Below, piece by piece: positions 1-14,132 of a stretch of DNA of 64,000 nucleotides; within the stretch, counting starts at the first letter, position 1, and each line of letters opens with the position of its first letter. Source of the stretch: Caprimulgus europaeus (Eukaryota; Chordata; Aves; Caprimulgiformes; Caprimulgidae). Below the pieces are notes generated by a model. That model made no database searches, was not told where the DNA came from, and saw only the letters and a program-made list of their open reading frames with translations. The position numbers and the translations under genes were made by a program. The DNA is taken from NCBI GenBank assembly GCA_907165065.1, contig OU015528.1:20660015-20724014 (forward strand), written 5' to 3'.

Positions 1-3000
1 TCTTGCTTTCGTGTGCACATTAATAAATAAATGTGCACACACACACACACACAGAGCTGTGTTTTCTAAGAAAATTGCCACCATGCGCTGCTCACCAGGT
101 AAAACAGTCTTTCTAGGGTGGTTTGTTATTTTTGCTTTGTTTTCAAAAAAGAGATGGAAAATTAAGTATTTCAATGCCCACTCCCCTTTAGGCCAGTTTA
201 TAACTTTACTGTTTAAGCTCAATGAGTTCTAATATTCCCCCATTTAAAGGTTCCTTGTGTATGAGATATACTCTCATCAAATATGTTTTATTTTTAATCC
301 CACTTGAACAGAATTTATTTAAAGACTCAGTTTATTGAGTGAGTGTATTTTAATGGGCTGAAGTGTTTTTTCTTTTAACCTCTAGGCCTTTATAACTCCT
401 CTGACCCAAGGAATAATGGAATGAAAATTTGGTGTTTGTCTGACTTTTTTGTATTCATCTTATAAAATGGTATAAATGCATTATTTAATAGTCAGTGGTC
501 TTTACTGGTCCTGAGACTGTCTTCTTCACCTCAATAGGGGACTGGAATATGAAGATGCTGATTGTGCTGGGCAACTCTTTGAGAAAACAGGGAGATGATT
601 ATGTTCTGTGCTTTAGCTGATCATTTTAATTGGTTTCTACCAAAAGACTCACATTGTCCTCAATGGAGTCTTACAACATCTCTCATTCACTTTTTTGTTC
701 TCCTCTTGCTTGTTATGTTCTGCCTCTTAATTTTAAGATGTGCAAAAAAAAGACACAATTTTAATTTCTACATATATATTATACTTTTCAATGTGGAGTT
801 TTACTCTGTATTAAAAAAAAAAAGGAGAGAGGAAATTGTTTGGTTTTTATTATGTTAAAAGTCTTATACTGAAGAAAGTTGTCAGGTATGTCTTTGGCAT
901 TTCTTATAGGCCCCAGCACATCCTCTGCACTTCACCATAGCCTCATCTCTCGCTATCTAGCTGCCTTTGTTTCTTCTTTTCTTGTTTTCTTGACTTTATT
1001 TCCAACACTCCCTAATCTTCTGCCTCCATCCTATATGGTCATTCCCATATAGCTAAAGCAACATACGCCCCAGCTTCATCACAGCTGTGTAGGACTTCGC
1101 TAAAAGCCTTTATGAAGTTTAGTATTTGTAATGTGTGACTCTTAAATGTGCTAAGTAATTTCTACAAGGAGCTGTAAGTTCAAGGGTAAGATCTTATGCT
1201 AGATTAAGTTTGACAAAGTAGGAGGTACTAATATGTGTGCAAGACTGCAGTGCCATATTGGAGTTGAGAAATCTCCATTTTATCTTTTGCTCTGAGAGAA
1301 GAATATGGATTAATGAACATTCAAAAGGCATTCAGTCTGACGTAGCGTGACATAGTAGCTAAAAGATGGGATCATCAAATTTGAATCCCTTTACCATGTC
1401 TCATCCTTCACTTTCTGCATTCACCTTTAATGTGATTTTATTTTAGTTTTAATGTGGTTATTTGTAGAAAGAGTTGGAAGCTGACTCTACAGCTTTCAAG
1501 GCTGGATTCTGTGACCTTGATGCATATCAAGACATTGAGATGCATTGGATAGCAAGAGTAATTGTGAAATAGAAAGTCTCTATACTCTCTCTCCTGGCTA
1601 CATGAGCTTTCCCCCAACCTCCAAGGGGACTTTGTAGTTGTTTATCCCATTGTATTAATGTAACCAATATTATCACAAAAGGTGTGGTTTAGAGTATATA
1701 CTTTCAAAAGTGAAGCTTTTGTTTGCATTGAATCTGAAAAGTAGCATAAAATTGCAAGTAAATGTTTCAAGATTTTCTTAATTATGTAGCAAAAGGTGTC
1801 AGAAATAGGTAAAATATGGCAGTTAAGATCATATATGGGTATAATCTTTTTTATGTGAAAACAATATTCAGAAAATTACACTGAAATATTGAGAAATACA
1901 ATAGTGCTGAAGTTCCTCATATATTAATTCAACATTTTATTAAGCTTATTCAAAATACAGATTTAATTCCCCTCTTTCTTTGAAAACCTTTATCAGATGC
2001 AAATTATTGCTTCAAGACCAGAATAACTTAATTTAAATATCTTGAAATCTGACCTGAAAGTCATATACGGATTAATATAATGCACAGCAGAATTTTTTTA
2101 AGTGATAGATTACAAGCCCAAAGAAAAAGAGAGTCATAAAAAGCGACTGAGCAATTATGATTTGTTAAAAATTGTAATGATCTAAGGCAAAGGAAATATT
2201 ACCCTGTTTTCTATTATGGTTCTATAAAAACATTTCCTGTAAACTTCTTAAAGCACACAAAATGGATGGGTTAGCAGTAAAGACTTGTTTATTATTTTAT
2301 CATTTGCGTGATTTGCATGTTTTTAATTAATATGGTGAAGAGATCGTGACAGTGTGAAAAAAATTGGGATTGGTAGAGTCTCTATATGTGAACAATGCAC
2401 CTCTAATGTGCTTCATTTTCACTAACTGCTCTGAAATTGTATTGTGTAATTGAAGCCTAAGTTAACTTACATTTTTAACACTGGAAATCACAAGGTCTGA
2501 TATTTCTGTTATCAGCATTCTAAAGTAAACTTAAGACATAACTGATAAGGTAACAATAGTGTTACACATGCAAGTTTTACTCTTGTATTTTGAATATATT
2601 GACTGGTCCTAGCTGCTTCCCATAAAACAGAAATTCTAAAAATCTTTGGTCTGTAAATATTCTATAATTCATTTGAACACATTTTCTTTTTAAGGTAAAA
2701 AATTATTTTTCTGTAGAGAAAAATCATGTAACACCCAAGTCTTGCCTAGAAGTATTTAAAATACTGTATAGAATTACTTATAGGAATATACACATGTAAG
2801 TATTTTTTTTAGAAATGCAAATCAAAACAAATGGACTGTTATCTTTGAAATCACAAAATCAGAATGGTTACTTTTATTATATTCTAATTTAAAAAAATAA
2901 TCAATAATTTCCAACACAGCATTTATTTTTTTTTTTTTTTAGCTTTCATTTTATTTCATGGATATTGTTACACCAAAAAGAATCCAAATGAAAAAATTTT

Positions 3001-6000
3001 GGCTAGCTTTGAAATATGCATCTACAAAATAATGGTTGAAAAAATTTTCCAGAGACATATTTTTGCCAGTGATTATGCATATGGAAATTTTTGAGACATT
3101 TCAGTCACTTGTTTCATCAACAGGCAAAAATGTCATTCGTTAAGAATCCTCAGCAACTGTTCAGCACATTGAGAAGTCTTAATAGATGACCCTTAAACTA
3201 GTTTCACAATTCTGTGGTTCTAAATTTGTATGTGTTGTGACATGCAGGTAATGATGCCCCAGAGCAGATTTATAAAAGGCTTGTTTTCATTATTGGTTTG
3301 GGTTTTTTTCATTCTACTCATAATTTTTAAATGCTACAGAGATGGCTGTTACATTGATTTGTATTTCAGTGACATGAAAATGGGCTATTTAAAAAGGATT
3401 CAGCAACCATGTTTCAGAGATTAATTTGCAAAGATACACATTACTTGAATATCTAAAAATAGTGTTGCCAAGCAACAAGCTAAAATACAAGAGTGTTACT
3501 AGAAGAAACTAAAATACTTATACAGTTTAACAATATATGCAGATTAATTCTATCCTGTAAACCTGGGAGACTTTTCTGATGTCATATTTTTAGCAAGTAA
3601 TTTTCAGGTACCATTCATCATAACACATGTCCTTCAAGGATCCACATTTCCAAAATACTTACTTTTTTGCTGTGATTTTAAGACATTGGAAAAATGTTTG
3701 AAACAATGTCAGTTGTGTTTAATTATTCATTGCATTGCTGAATCAGTATTAGTATTCTGGGGGACTCTCGAGTAATATTGAGCAGTGGTTGTGGTGATGT
3801 TTCCAGATCTAGTTTGTTCTTTGAAGCTTATGCCTTTGTACACAGACCATTTCCCGAGGGACAGGGTGATATTGGCAGGCCAGCAGAAATGGTAATTGTG
3901 TCGAAACTGTACAGTGAATGAAGGGGTGGTCTAGTGGGAGACTAAAAGAAAGTGCAGGGTTTAATTACAGTCTGCAAATCCACAAACTGTGAAGATGGAG
4001 AAGCCTAGACTATGCACTTGGCATTGATTTCTGAGTCATTATTAACTTTCCAGAAACACTTCAGTGTTACAAAAGATAAAGCTTTCCTTAACAAGAGCTG
4101 CAGTTTTCAGTTTTGCAATCCTAGATAGTCTAACTGCTATGAGAAATTGTCACCTAAGAAGTCAGAGGCCATTATGCAAAGCAGAATAACTACTTTCATG
4201 CCTGTATAGATTTACAGTAAAGCTGAAAACACATTTCCAGTTCACATGATAAAAACGTGTACTAGAAGGATTACAACTCTCCTGAATTTCCTTTCCTCCA
4301 CAGAGCCTTTCAGCATTGAAAGTTTAACCCTGTTGCATCAATTATTCTAATCTAAAGGATCAAGTTAAATAGTAGCAGTGGTCAAACCATACACAAAGTA
4401 TTACCAACAGCCTCTATATCAGCTGCCTGAAAGTTGACAAAAGAAGCATGTACCACTGTTAATGACAGGAATACAAATAACCTTAATGAAACGTAATACC
4501 CTTTTTGTATTCTCTGGGAGAAAAAGTAACTAGTGCATAACTGATCTCTCGTCATAGCCAAATCCCAATATGGGGAGGTAAGAAAGGAGATTGAAGGACC
4601 AAAGAAGGCAGGACACATAATATCACATCATAGGTAAGATCGTGGGATAGGACCTGTGCGGAGAAGCCAAGCAGTGTCAAAGCAGCGTGGCTTTGTCAAA
4701 GGAGAGCCCTGGAGGATGTGACACTCCAGCACGGGGTACTGTGGGGGCATGAGTGGAGCAGCCTGGAGGCAGCCAGTAGAGCTGTGGTGTGAACATGTAG
4801 GGGATCTCTGACTGCAAATCTGCTTTAGGGGAGGAGCTTCCCACAGGAGTTTAGCGGTGTACCATAGTCATGACTAGAGTGATCATATAAACATCACGCT
4901 ATGTTTCTTTCCAAAGTCCTTTAGGCCCCCTATTGGTGTTATGTTCTTTTTCCACATACTGAAAATGTAACTAGGTATACCTTAATATCCTGTATAATGT
5001 CAGAAATCTATGTTTTACAACATAACACCTTAGTTCCTGGCTATACCTCAGCTGAGTTTGCACAAAAAAACTACAGGTATGTCCCTGAGGATGTTGAGTC
5101 CCTACAGGGATGTTGAATTTTGTATTCTCATCTTCTAAGGTCACCTGCCATACCACCCTGCTAACACATCCAGCATAGAAATATATTTGTCATAAGACAA
5201 CCCTTCTAGAATGTTTGTTTTGTCAAGAGTAAAAGATGTTGTCTTTTATATATGTCTTTAAGAGTTTAGTTTGGGAGTGTATCAATGACTGTATATAAAT
5301 AACTGTCTGACTCTTATTTACTTCCTGCGATAACAACCCATTTGGATTTATTATTCTATTCATGTTCTGGCATTGCTTATACTAGTAAACTAACCAGAAC
5401 CTGGAAACACTCAGACTCTGAGACACATTTTTCTGTATTGTTAAATTAATAGAACAGTCCCTTATATGTTTTACATATGTACCAACTTGTACTTTCCCAA
5501 GCAATTCCCAGATGTGGTTTGGGAGTTAACGCATGCCAAGGATCTTTACCAGTAGCAGGGTAAATGAGCTTTATAGTGCACAAACATATTGTTCCATGTC
5601 TGCTGGCCTTATCTTATTTCCTACTACAAACAGAGCACATGATTCCCATAAAGCTAGCTTATTCTCTTTTTTTTTTTAAAGAAGAGTATAGCCCTGCTTT
5701 CAGTGAAGGGAGTGTCTTTCCCAGAGTATTGCCTTCTCGGAATTTAACAAGGGTGAATTTGGCCAGCAGGACTGTGAGAGAAAATTGACATACAGTGGAT
5801 CCTGCAAATGTAGTGCTCTTTCACACTATAAACATGCTTTTTCCCAGATTTCCAAATAAAAGCAAATGTGATTTACCCAAACAGGATTATCTGATTGTTG
5901 AAGCAAATATAACCAGAGATTTTGAAATGTATATCCATCTTTATCTCAGATGGAAGAAAATAAAAAGAGATGGACAAAATAATAAAATATTCATAAGTTA

Positions 6001-9000
6001 TTTCCTACTTAAGCTAACTCTTATTCAGAAAGCTTCTCTGTGTTCCCATGTGAGATCCTTAAATTTCATAATTCTGTTTTTCAAGATGAAACTAGTAGGT
6101 CAGACTTATTTTCTTCCTGGACATTTTTTAATTCCTTCTTGAGAGAAGGAGTGAACTAGTTTTCTTAGGCTTAAACCATCATACTATCAGGCTCAATCTG
6201 TTAATTTATTAACAGTCTTTAACAGCTATCTCATCAAATATTATGTTCAGACACTTATCTGTCTCATCTTAACCCGAGGTATAGAATGCATGAAAATATG
6301 TAATTATGGGCTTGATGAAGCTGTTAAGAAAAAACAGAATACCTAAGTAGATTTTAATTTAATTTTCATAAATATCAGGTGTTAATAACTGGTAAAAATT
6401 CAGTAAGTTAATAGCATCAGTACATAGTTGATTCAAAACAATTAAATAGCCAGTCTTCCCTACCTTTCTACCCATATCTTACTCTCTAGCAATTCCAAAA
6501 CCAAGTTATTGGCTCTATTCACTGAAACAACTCCTTGGTTTATAGCTGAAAACTGCATCCCTTCCATTACTGTGGTCAAAAGTCAAAATAAAACTCTATA
6601 AACGTTCACAAATCTGCTTCAGTGACATTCAAGCAATGAAAATTCTCTAATAGCATTTAATGTGTTTAAATAAAAAACATGTTCTTCTAAACTTTATCAT
6701 AAACCAACAATTACTTTTGAAAATTACAGAAAGTAAAGGACAAAAGTCGGCCTTTTGGCATATGCTTCTGAATTCTCTATGCCCCACAAAGCTGCAGATA
6801 ATTTGGTGGTTATTTTGTTATTCTTTGGTTTGGGGTTGGGATTTTTTTTCATTCTTCACTGTTATTTTGTGTTCTAAGACTTTAAGACCCTGATACTTAA
6901 TAAGATGTCTGTGTTGGACTACTTATCTCTTGACACTGTAAGTCATATTACCTGTACAGGCATCAACTGCATTTAAAACACTTCTAACAAAGTCAATGAG
7001 CACATGCTTAAACTGAGGAGATTTGAATGGTGAATTCATAGAGCTGTCAGTACATATCTAATGCGCTTGTATGGACATGCAAACAGTCTTGACATTTCTT
7101 TCTCCCGCTGACCATCTTTGTTTGCCACGGTATTTTTTTCTATTTCAAACATTGTATATTATGAAAGGAAGAAGGGAAAAAATACTTTGAAATTAGCCAG
7201 TTTGGAACACCTATGGAAAAATGTTAAATGGAAAATTAGGATTCAATTGGAAACAAGATTTTCTACTTTTATTATGATGAGGTAACGAATGTTTTCGCAG
7301 AGTTTTCTCCATCATCTCCCATCAATTATCTGAATCTAAATCCAGGAGTTGCTCTATGATTTTTTTCATTAGCAATAGAACAGAATTAACAGAAGAGTTA
7401 TCTTGATTTGAAAACTTTTTTTTTTTTAAATCCTAATTTTTAGAAATGAGATTTCTATTTCCATTTGCTTGGAAATTTTCCTAGTCAGTTCATTCTGATT
7501 CCTAAGCAGCTTGGAGCAGATGTCTGTCTAACACAACAACACTTCCCTGATTGGAACCAATCATTATTGTTGTGCTCAGTGTATTCTACCTCTCATTTGT
7601 TAATAGAGCTGTTACAAATACTGATACAAACCCACAAGAAGACAAGAAAATGGTAGCCTGGTCATCAATCTTATCTATGATTGATGAGCTGATTGTTGTT
7701 AATACCGAAGGCACAAACTCAAATATTCTCAGTAAGCATTTAAACGAATAACTCATGGAGGGTGACTGAGACTTTCAAAAGTCTAAATCTTGGAAATTCC
7801 AGAATTCCATTGAAAAACTCACATCTTTATCAGATAATTCCTTAAATAATCCAGAGGCAGTCTTCTCCAAAGGTAGGATATGTTAATTTAACTGATGAAT
7901 GGCATGGCAATTGACTATGCCTTCTAATTGATATCATCATCTTCTCTGATTCAAGGGAAACAGGTTCAAAAGAGACACACACTTTAGAAATGTTTATATT
8001 CTACTTCTGTTTTCTGTGGGATTATTTCTGGATAACCAGACATTCAGGTTGCAGAAACAGCCAAAATAATTCTACAAACTGGCACTGATTGAGCATTGCA
8101 AATGTCTGCCTCAACTGTTGACTATAACAAAAGGGGATGAAAACCAAAAATATCAGCATTACATTTCCCATTAAATATACTACAATCCATATAAAAGAAT
8201 TAGGCAATATTAAAAGAGCTAGAATCAGCTAAAGAACACTATAGCAACAACAATGAAAAACTAAAAAATGCAGGTATTTTTCATTAAAATCTTTTAACTA
8301 GAAAATAAAACCCTACTATTTCAACACTCATTTTTAAATTAAATAATAAGCCTCTTCTATGGGGCTTTGAAGTCATTTGAATCACATTGTCCAATTAAAA
8401 ATCTCTTTACTGAAGGTCAATTCACATTTCTCTCACCAATGCACTTTCTTCCTAGGATATGTCTTACTCACCCTGGCAAAATTATCTTTTTTTGGACATG
8501 GTTGCATGGCAGCATGTGGGACCAAAATATCAAACCACAACATCTTCGTATTTCCCCAGAAACTTCTGTAATCTAATTCAAAGCAATCCTATAATTATTT
8601 TTCAATAACTCAGACCTTTTCCAAATGCTTTACACAAAAACTTGCAAAACACTTTCACTTGCAACAGATTCTTCACAGATAAAGGCATACCAGAAGATGT
8701 GTGTTTGTTGTCAGCCATCAGAATAAATGCAAATGAGGAGCTACTACTGTGGAGAAGAAAATTATGATGAATTTCTGCCAACCCTGGAAGGCTGACTGTG
8801 GTGGATGAATGCAGGTTCCCCATATACCTTATATAATGCAAAAAATGAAAAGGAGTAACTCCCACAGCATGGATTTTACAGCCTTATCTATGGGTGTGTG
8901 ACTGAAATGTATATTTATTCCCTGATCTTCTTAGGCTGTTGTTCCCTCTACTAGTCTTGTACTTTCTTCTTCCTCGATAGAGATTCACAGTTTACAAACA

Positions 9001-9331
9001 TTACTGTGCAATAGGCTACCATTTCCCAATCTGCTCTGCTTGAGTGTCAGTATGAGGTGCACTGGCCCAGCCTCCTACTTTATTCAGTGATTTACATTTA
9101 AAAGGAATAAACTTCATTTTTAGTTCATTCAAGTGCAAAGTCCAAAGCAAATTTAGGAACTGAAAATGTGCTCAGATATTAAAAAATCAAACCCACTGAA
9201 TTTTACATCAATCAAGAACTGGACAAGAATTTTGCTCCAGTCAAAATTAACAGAAGTTCCCTACACCAAGGTAATCTGTTCTCGTAACTTAGTATCGTAA
9301 TATATAACTAATGTAATTCTGGATGTTGTTC
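1..9331. other. Non-coding AT-rich stretch, no gene recognised
   Basis: No exon, RNA gene or intact mobile element was recognised over these 9.3 kb. The short open frames (for example 5795-6142, 115 codons) have AT-driven composition rich in Phe, Leu, Ile and Lys, match no family I know, and have no partner exons. A short CA microsatellite lies near the left edge and a 15-base T run near 2926-2940. A patch around 4640-4860 is clearly richer in G and C than its surroundings. This could be intergenic or intronic sequence; conserved non-coding elements may be present but cannot be seen from one sequence. Confidence 0.6.
37..53. repeat. (AC)n microsatellite
   Basis: A short uninterrupted run of AC dinucleotides, about eight units, follows a TGTGC motif. 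It is a simple sequence repeat of a kind that often varies in length between individuals. Confidence 0.9.
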
Positions 9332-9842
9332 ACAGAGTCACAGAATTGTCTAGATTGGAGAAGACCTTTAAGATCATCAAGTCCAATCATTAACCTAACA
9401 CTGACAAGTCCCTGACTAAACTATGTCCTTGTGTCTATACTTCTTTTGAATATTTCCAGGGTTGAGGATTCCACCACTGCCCTAGGCAACTAGTTCCAAT
9501 GCTTGATAACCTTTTCAGTAAAGAAATTCTTCCCAATAGCCAATTCAAACTTCTCTTGGCACAACTTGAGGCCATTTCCTCTTGTCCTATCACTTGTTAC
9601 ATGGTTGAACAGACCGATCCCCACTTCTCTACACCCTCCTTTTAGGTAGTTGTAGAGAGTGATAAGGTCTTCCCTCAGCCTCCTTTTCTCCAGACTAAAT
9701 AATCCCAGTTCTCTCAGACTTGTGCTTTAGCACCTTCACCAGCTCTGTTGCCCTCCTCTGGATATGACCCAGCACCTCAATGTCCTTCTTGTAGTGAGGG
9801 GTCTAAAACTGAACACAGTAACTGAGATGCAGCCCCACCAGC
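9332..9842 (-). mobile_element. CR1 LINE 3' fragment
   Basis: Read on the minus strand this is the last ~510 bp of an avian CR1 retrotransposon: the end of ORF2 followed by the 3' untranslated region. On the plus strand it starts with the reversed terminal tail (CACAGAGTCACAGAAT) and the block about AAGATCATCAAGTCCAA, both hallmarks of CR1 3' ends. It then runs through the reversed coding stretch around CCTCAGCCTCCTTTTCTCCAG. It is truncated at its 5' side, as most CR1 copies are. It has no open frame and is clearly diverged, so it is an old, inert copy. Another piece with the same type of 3' end lies at 45.6 kb. Confidence 0.93.
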
Positions 9843-11799
9843 TGATATTTTCATGCACATTTGCATAGCTTTTACTTCAGTGTAAATGTTGGTTTAAGTT
9901 TGTGTGAGACTAATTTAGAGGTGACAGTGATTATGTGCCCCAAAGTTATTTTCATACATAGTTCATTTAATTGAGTTTAATATTCTAATATAACCTAGTT
10001 CAGGTGCCCCTAGTTATTTTATTAATTTATAAACTTCTCAAGAAGGCAGCAGCAGAACATAACAAAGATGACAGCAATTGCTTGTAATTCTCTATACTGC
10101 TTAGGTGGTGTCACTTGCTTAGTTTGTAGGAAACAGTATATCTCATTACTTTCCCATCATTGATTGTCTCTTTTATCTTCTCTCCTTTCTAGTGATCTCT
10201 TCTATACCTTTCAAAATGTGTAGGTTAGCCTTAAAATAACCTTTAGAGCTAGGATGGAACCATAAGGGAAACAAGAATTTAACTTAATTTACCAATGAAT
10301 TAATGCAGAGCCATTTTTCCTGACCAACTCTTATCTTCATTCAGTATTACTTCAAAATTCTCTGTTGCCCTTCTTTCTTTCCCTGCTGTCATCTTCTACA
10401 TGTTGCAAAAATTACTTCTGAAGAATTTTTCACATAATTAATTCATTATGGTTGTCTTTAATATGCATCACATCCAGTGCTCTTATAGGCATGATTCTTT
10501 CTGGTTTCTATATTTTATTTCTCAGTGTATCTTACCTAGTTCACCATGTTATTCAAATACACCTTGTTGAATAATACCCTTAAAATGAAATAGTCTGAGT
10601 ATACTTGGCTTTACTAACTTCTCCTGTCCAGATGATATCCTGAAGTAAATGAGAGCTTGAACAGCTGGGTATTTACAAGTCTGTACTTAGCTGTTGCTGG
10701 AGTGTTTCCTTGTCTTTTCTAAATAATATTTTTGTAGAGTCTCAGAAGCTAACAGATGTATTTCTTTTTAAAGAAGTGTAACTGTCTACATTAGAAAGTG
10801 CAACTTTAAAATAATTCTGGAAGATATTTATCTGCTTTAAAATGAGTTCTTTTTATTTTGTTCTTGCTTACCTATTTTGCCCTTAACAAAATGTGTTAAC
10901 TGTGTTGATCACTTTTAAAATTTACTTTTTTTCTCCAACAATACACAGAGATGAATCAACAGAAAACCAGTATAGCAAAAACAGTTCCTCCAAAACCATA
11001 AATCCACTGAAAATATTTAATTATCAAAATCTCTTAGGCAAAGGAAACACAGTGCTTCCTATAAATGTGTTACCCTGAATTTTCTCCTCTTGTTAGATTT
11101 AGAGATAGCTAATGGCTGTCTACAGCAGTAGTCAGCGTGGTTCACGCATCCAAAAAGAACTCCTCCAATTTCTCCTTCAAAGAGTAAGACTTCCTTGTGA
11201 AAATCATATTTGATGCATTTTGAATTAAACAGTGATTGAATAAACACTGTGTGTCTGAAATAGCAAGAAAGAAATAGCAAGATAAAAAGCTGGATCCAAA
11301 TAGGAACTCAAGGAAGAGAAGGGAGAGCAAAGCTCAGCATCTAACTTACAGGTGCCTGGCTAGTCCCCACATTACAGACCAGAGGTTAAATTGCCTATAA
11401 TCCCTAAAGAGACCATAAAAGTATACTTGCAAGCTGAAATGGACTTGAATTGGGGATTAGGAGGAGCAGGGCACAGAAGTAAATGCTTGAATCAACCAGC
11501 TGCAAACCTTTAAGAATAAGAGTATCCCCACGACTTTCTTCAGCTCAGCTAACTCAGGTGTGAGGGAAGGTATTTCCTTCTACTTGAGATCTAGCTTGAG
11601 GACCTCTAGCTACAAATGGTAGGAAACTGAGCTGTGAACACTTACCTTTTAAGAGTTGGTTTTCTACTAAGATTTGGAGTTTGATATCCCTTTGGATTTT
11701 AAAACCCACATTTTTATGTGTTGTATCATTCACTTGACTTTTTGGAAGCTGCAATTAAAAAGTCATTTACAAGGGCAATTTAGCAATTTTATCTTACAA
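9843..11799. other. Non-coding stretch between two CR1 copies
   Basis: Nothing recognisable. It is AT-rich with short chance open frames only. Overlapping frames on opposite strands near 11059-11330 do not resemble any protein family known to me. Confidence 0.55.
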
Positions 11800-12013
11800 A
11801 ATCACAGAATCACAGAATCACAGAATCACAGAATGGTAGGGGTTGGAAGGAGATCATCTAGTGCAACCCCCCTGCCAAAGCAGGTTCCGTACAACAGGTT
11901 ACACAGGATTGCAGCTAGGCAGGTTTTGAACATCTCCAGAGATGGAGACTACACAACCTCTCTGGGCAGCCTGTCCCAGTGCTCTGTCACCTTCACAGTA
12001 AAGAAATTTTTCC

Positions 12014-12586
12014 TTAGGTTTGTCTAGAACTTTTGATGTTCCAGTTTTTGCCCATTCCCCTTGTCCTGTCACAGGGTACCACCAAAAAGAGGCTTGCCCC
12101 ATCCATTTGGCCTCCACATTTCAGATATGTATAGACATTTATAAGATCCTCTCTCAGTCTTCTCTTCTCCACACTGAAGAGTCCCAGCTCTCCCAGCCTC
12201 TCCTCATAAGGCAGATGTTCCAGTCCCCAAATCATCTTTGTGGCCCTCCTCTGGACTCTCTCCAGAAGATCCCTGTCTTTCTTGAATTGAGGAGCCCAGA
12301 ACTGGACACAGTATTCCAGATGTGGCCTCACCAGGGCAGAGTAAATCAGGAGAAGAACCTCCCTCAGCCTGCTGGTCATGGTCTTTTTAATGCACCACAG
12401 GATACTGTTGTCCTTCCTGGCCACAAGGGCACACTGCTGGCTCATGGCCAGCCTGCTGTCCACCAGGACACCCAGGTCCTTTTCCACATTGCTCCTTTCC
12501 AGCAGGTCAGTCCCTAACCTGTACTGGTGTATGTTGTTATTCCTCCACAGGTGAAGGACTCTACATTTGCTCTTATTGAACCTCAT
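12014..12586 (-). pseudogene. CR1 ORF2 remnant, reverse transcriptase C-terminal part
   Basis: This 190-codon open frame on the minus strand is part of the CR1 copy at 11.80-14.16 kb. It begins inside the domain after the palm with [13 protein letters not shown], a form of the CR1 stretch that normally reads MKFN..KC.VLHLG. It continues through [24 protein letters not shown] and [18 protein letters not shown], then [24 protein letters not shown], all diagnostic of CR1 ORF2 C-termini. The Met is an internal residue of the parental ORF, not a real start. It is a decayed fragment with no expected product, and the family's length (roughly 900-1000 residues) is far from reached. Confidence 0.93.
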
Positions 12587-13379
12587 CAGGTTCCTTTCTG
12601 CCCAACTCCCCAGTGTGTCCAGATCTTGTTGAATGGCAGCACAGCCTTCTGGTGTGTCAGCTACTCATCCCAACTTTGTACCATCAGCAAACTTGCTGAG
12701 GTTGGATGATATTCCTACATCCAGGTCATTGATGAAGACGTTAAACAAGACTGGACCCCAGTACCGACCCCTGGGGAACACCGCTAGTTACAGGCCTCCA
12801 ACCAGATTCTGCACCACTGACCACAACCTTCTGAGCTCTGCCAGTCAGTCAGTTCTCAATCCACCTCACTGTCCACTCATCTATCCCATACCTTCTAAGC
12901 TTTGCTACAAGAATGTTGTGGGATACGGTATCCAAACCCTTGCTGAAATCAAGGTAGACAACATCCACTGCTTTCCCCTCATCTACCCAGCTGGTGATAA
13001 CTTCATAGAAGGCTACCAGATTGGTCAAGCATGATTTCCCCTAGTGAAACCATGCTGACTACTCCTGATAACCTTCTCTTCTTCCAACTGGTTAGAGATG
13101 GTATCAAGAATGAGCTGTTCCATCGCCTTCCCAGGGATGGAGGTGAGGCTGACTGTCCTGTAAGTTGCCCAGATCCTCCTTCTTTCCCTTTTTGAAAACT
13201 GGAGTGACATTGGCTATCTTGTAGTCTTCAGGCACCTCTCCTGTTCTCCAAGACTTTTCACAGATGATGGAGAGCAGTTTAGCAGTCAATTCCACCAGCT
13301 CCTTCAGCACTCGTGGGTGCATCCCATCGGGGTCCATGGATTTGTGTATATTGATTTTGTTTAGTCTATCTCTGACCAG

Positions 13380-14132
13380 TTATTCCTCAACGAAGGGGCA
13401 GTCTTCCTCCTTCCAGACACTCTCTCTTCCCTCTAGCATTTGGGGTTCTTGAGGGGCACTTTTTGACCTAAAGACTGAAGCAAAAAAGGAATTCAGTATC
13501 TCTGTCTCTGAGACCGGGGCACCCGCCTCGTTCAACAGTGGTCCCACATTTTCCCTGGTCTTCCTTTTGTTATTGATGTTCTTGAAAAAAACATTTTTGT
13601 TGTCTTTAACCTCCTTTGCCAGATTCAGTTCCAAGTGGGCCTTAGCTTTCCTAGTTGCATCCCTGCAGGCCCTGACCACATGCCTGTATTCCTCCCAAGT
13701 GGAGAGACCCTTTTTCCACATTTCATAGATCTTCTTCTTCCCTTTGAGATTTTCCATGAGCTCCTTGCTCATCCATTAAGGTTTTCTGCCACTCTTGCCT
13801 AATTTCTTTCTCTTAGGGATGAACCGGTCTCGGGCTTGCAGGAAATGGTACTTGAATGTTAACCAACTCTCTTGGGCCCTCTCATCTTTCAACACTCTAG
13901 TCCATGGGATACCCCCAATTAGGTCCTCGAGGAGGTCAAAATTGGCTCTCCTAAAGTCCAGGGTTGCAATCCTATTTATTGGCTTATAACCCCCACATGA
14001 GATCCTGAACTCTACCATCTCATGGTAGCTGCAACCCAGGCTGCCCCCAACCTTCATATCCCCAACCAGCCATTCCTTGTTAGTAAGAATGAGGTCCGGA
14101 AGCACACCTCTCCTTGTCAGCTCTTCCACCAC
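13380..14132 (-). pseudogene. CR1 ORF2 remnant, endonuclease end and linker
   Basis: Two stretches in the same minus-strand frame, 118 and 130 codons, are separated by one in-frame stop near 13775. The first contains PDLILTNKEWLVGDMKVGGSL and SDH-like sequence decayed to SYHEMVEF; the second contains the basic linker RACRDATRKAKAHLELNLAKEVKDN followed by FFKNINNKRKTRENVGPLLN. In living CR1 elements these join the apurinic-like endonuclease to the reverse transcriptase. The SDH motif of the endonuclease normally supplies a catalytic histidine; here the aspartate is Tyr. The piece belongs to the same element as the frame at 12014-12586. Confidence 0.9.

Noticed and set aside
5795-6142. 115-codon open frame as a possible exon
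   Set aside because: AT-driven composition, no domain, no flanking exon evidence.
12020-13034. Plus-strand open frames of 165 and 133 codons
   Set aside because: They are antisense shadows of the minus-strand CR1 ORF2 remnant, which has recognisable reverse-transcriptase motifs.
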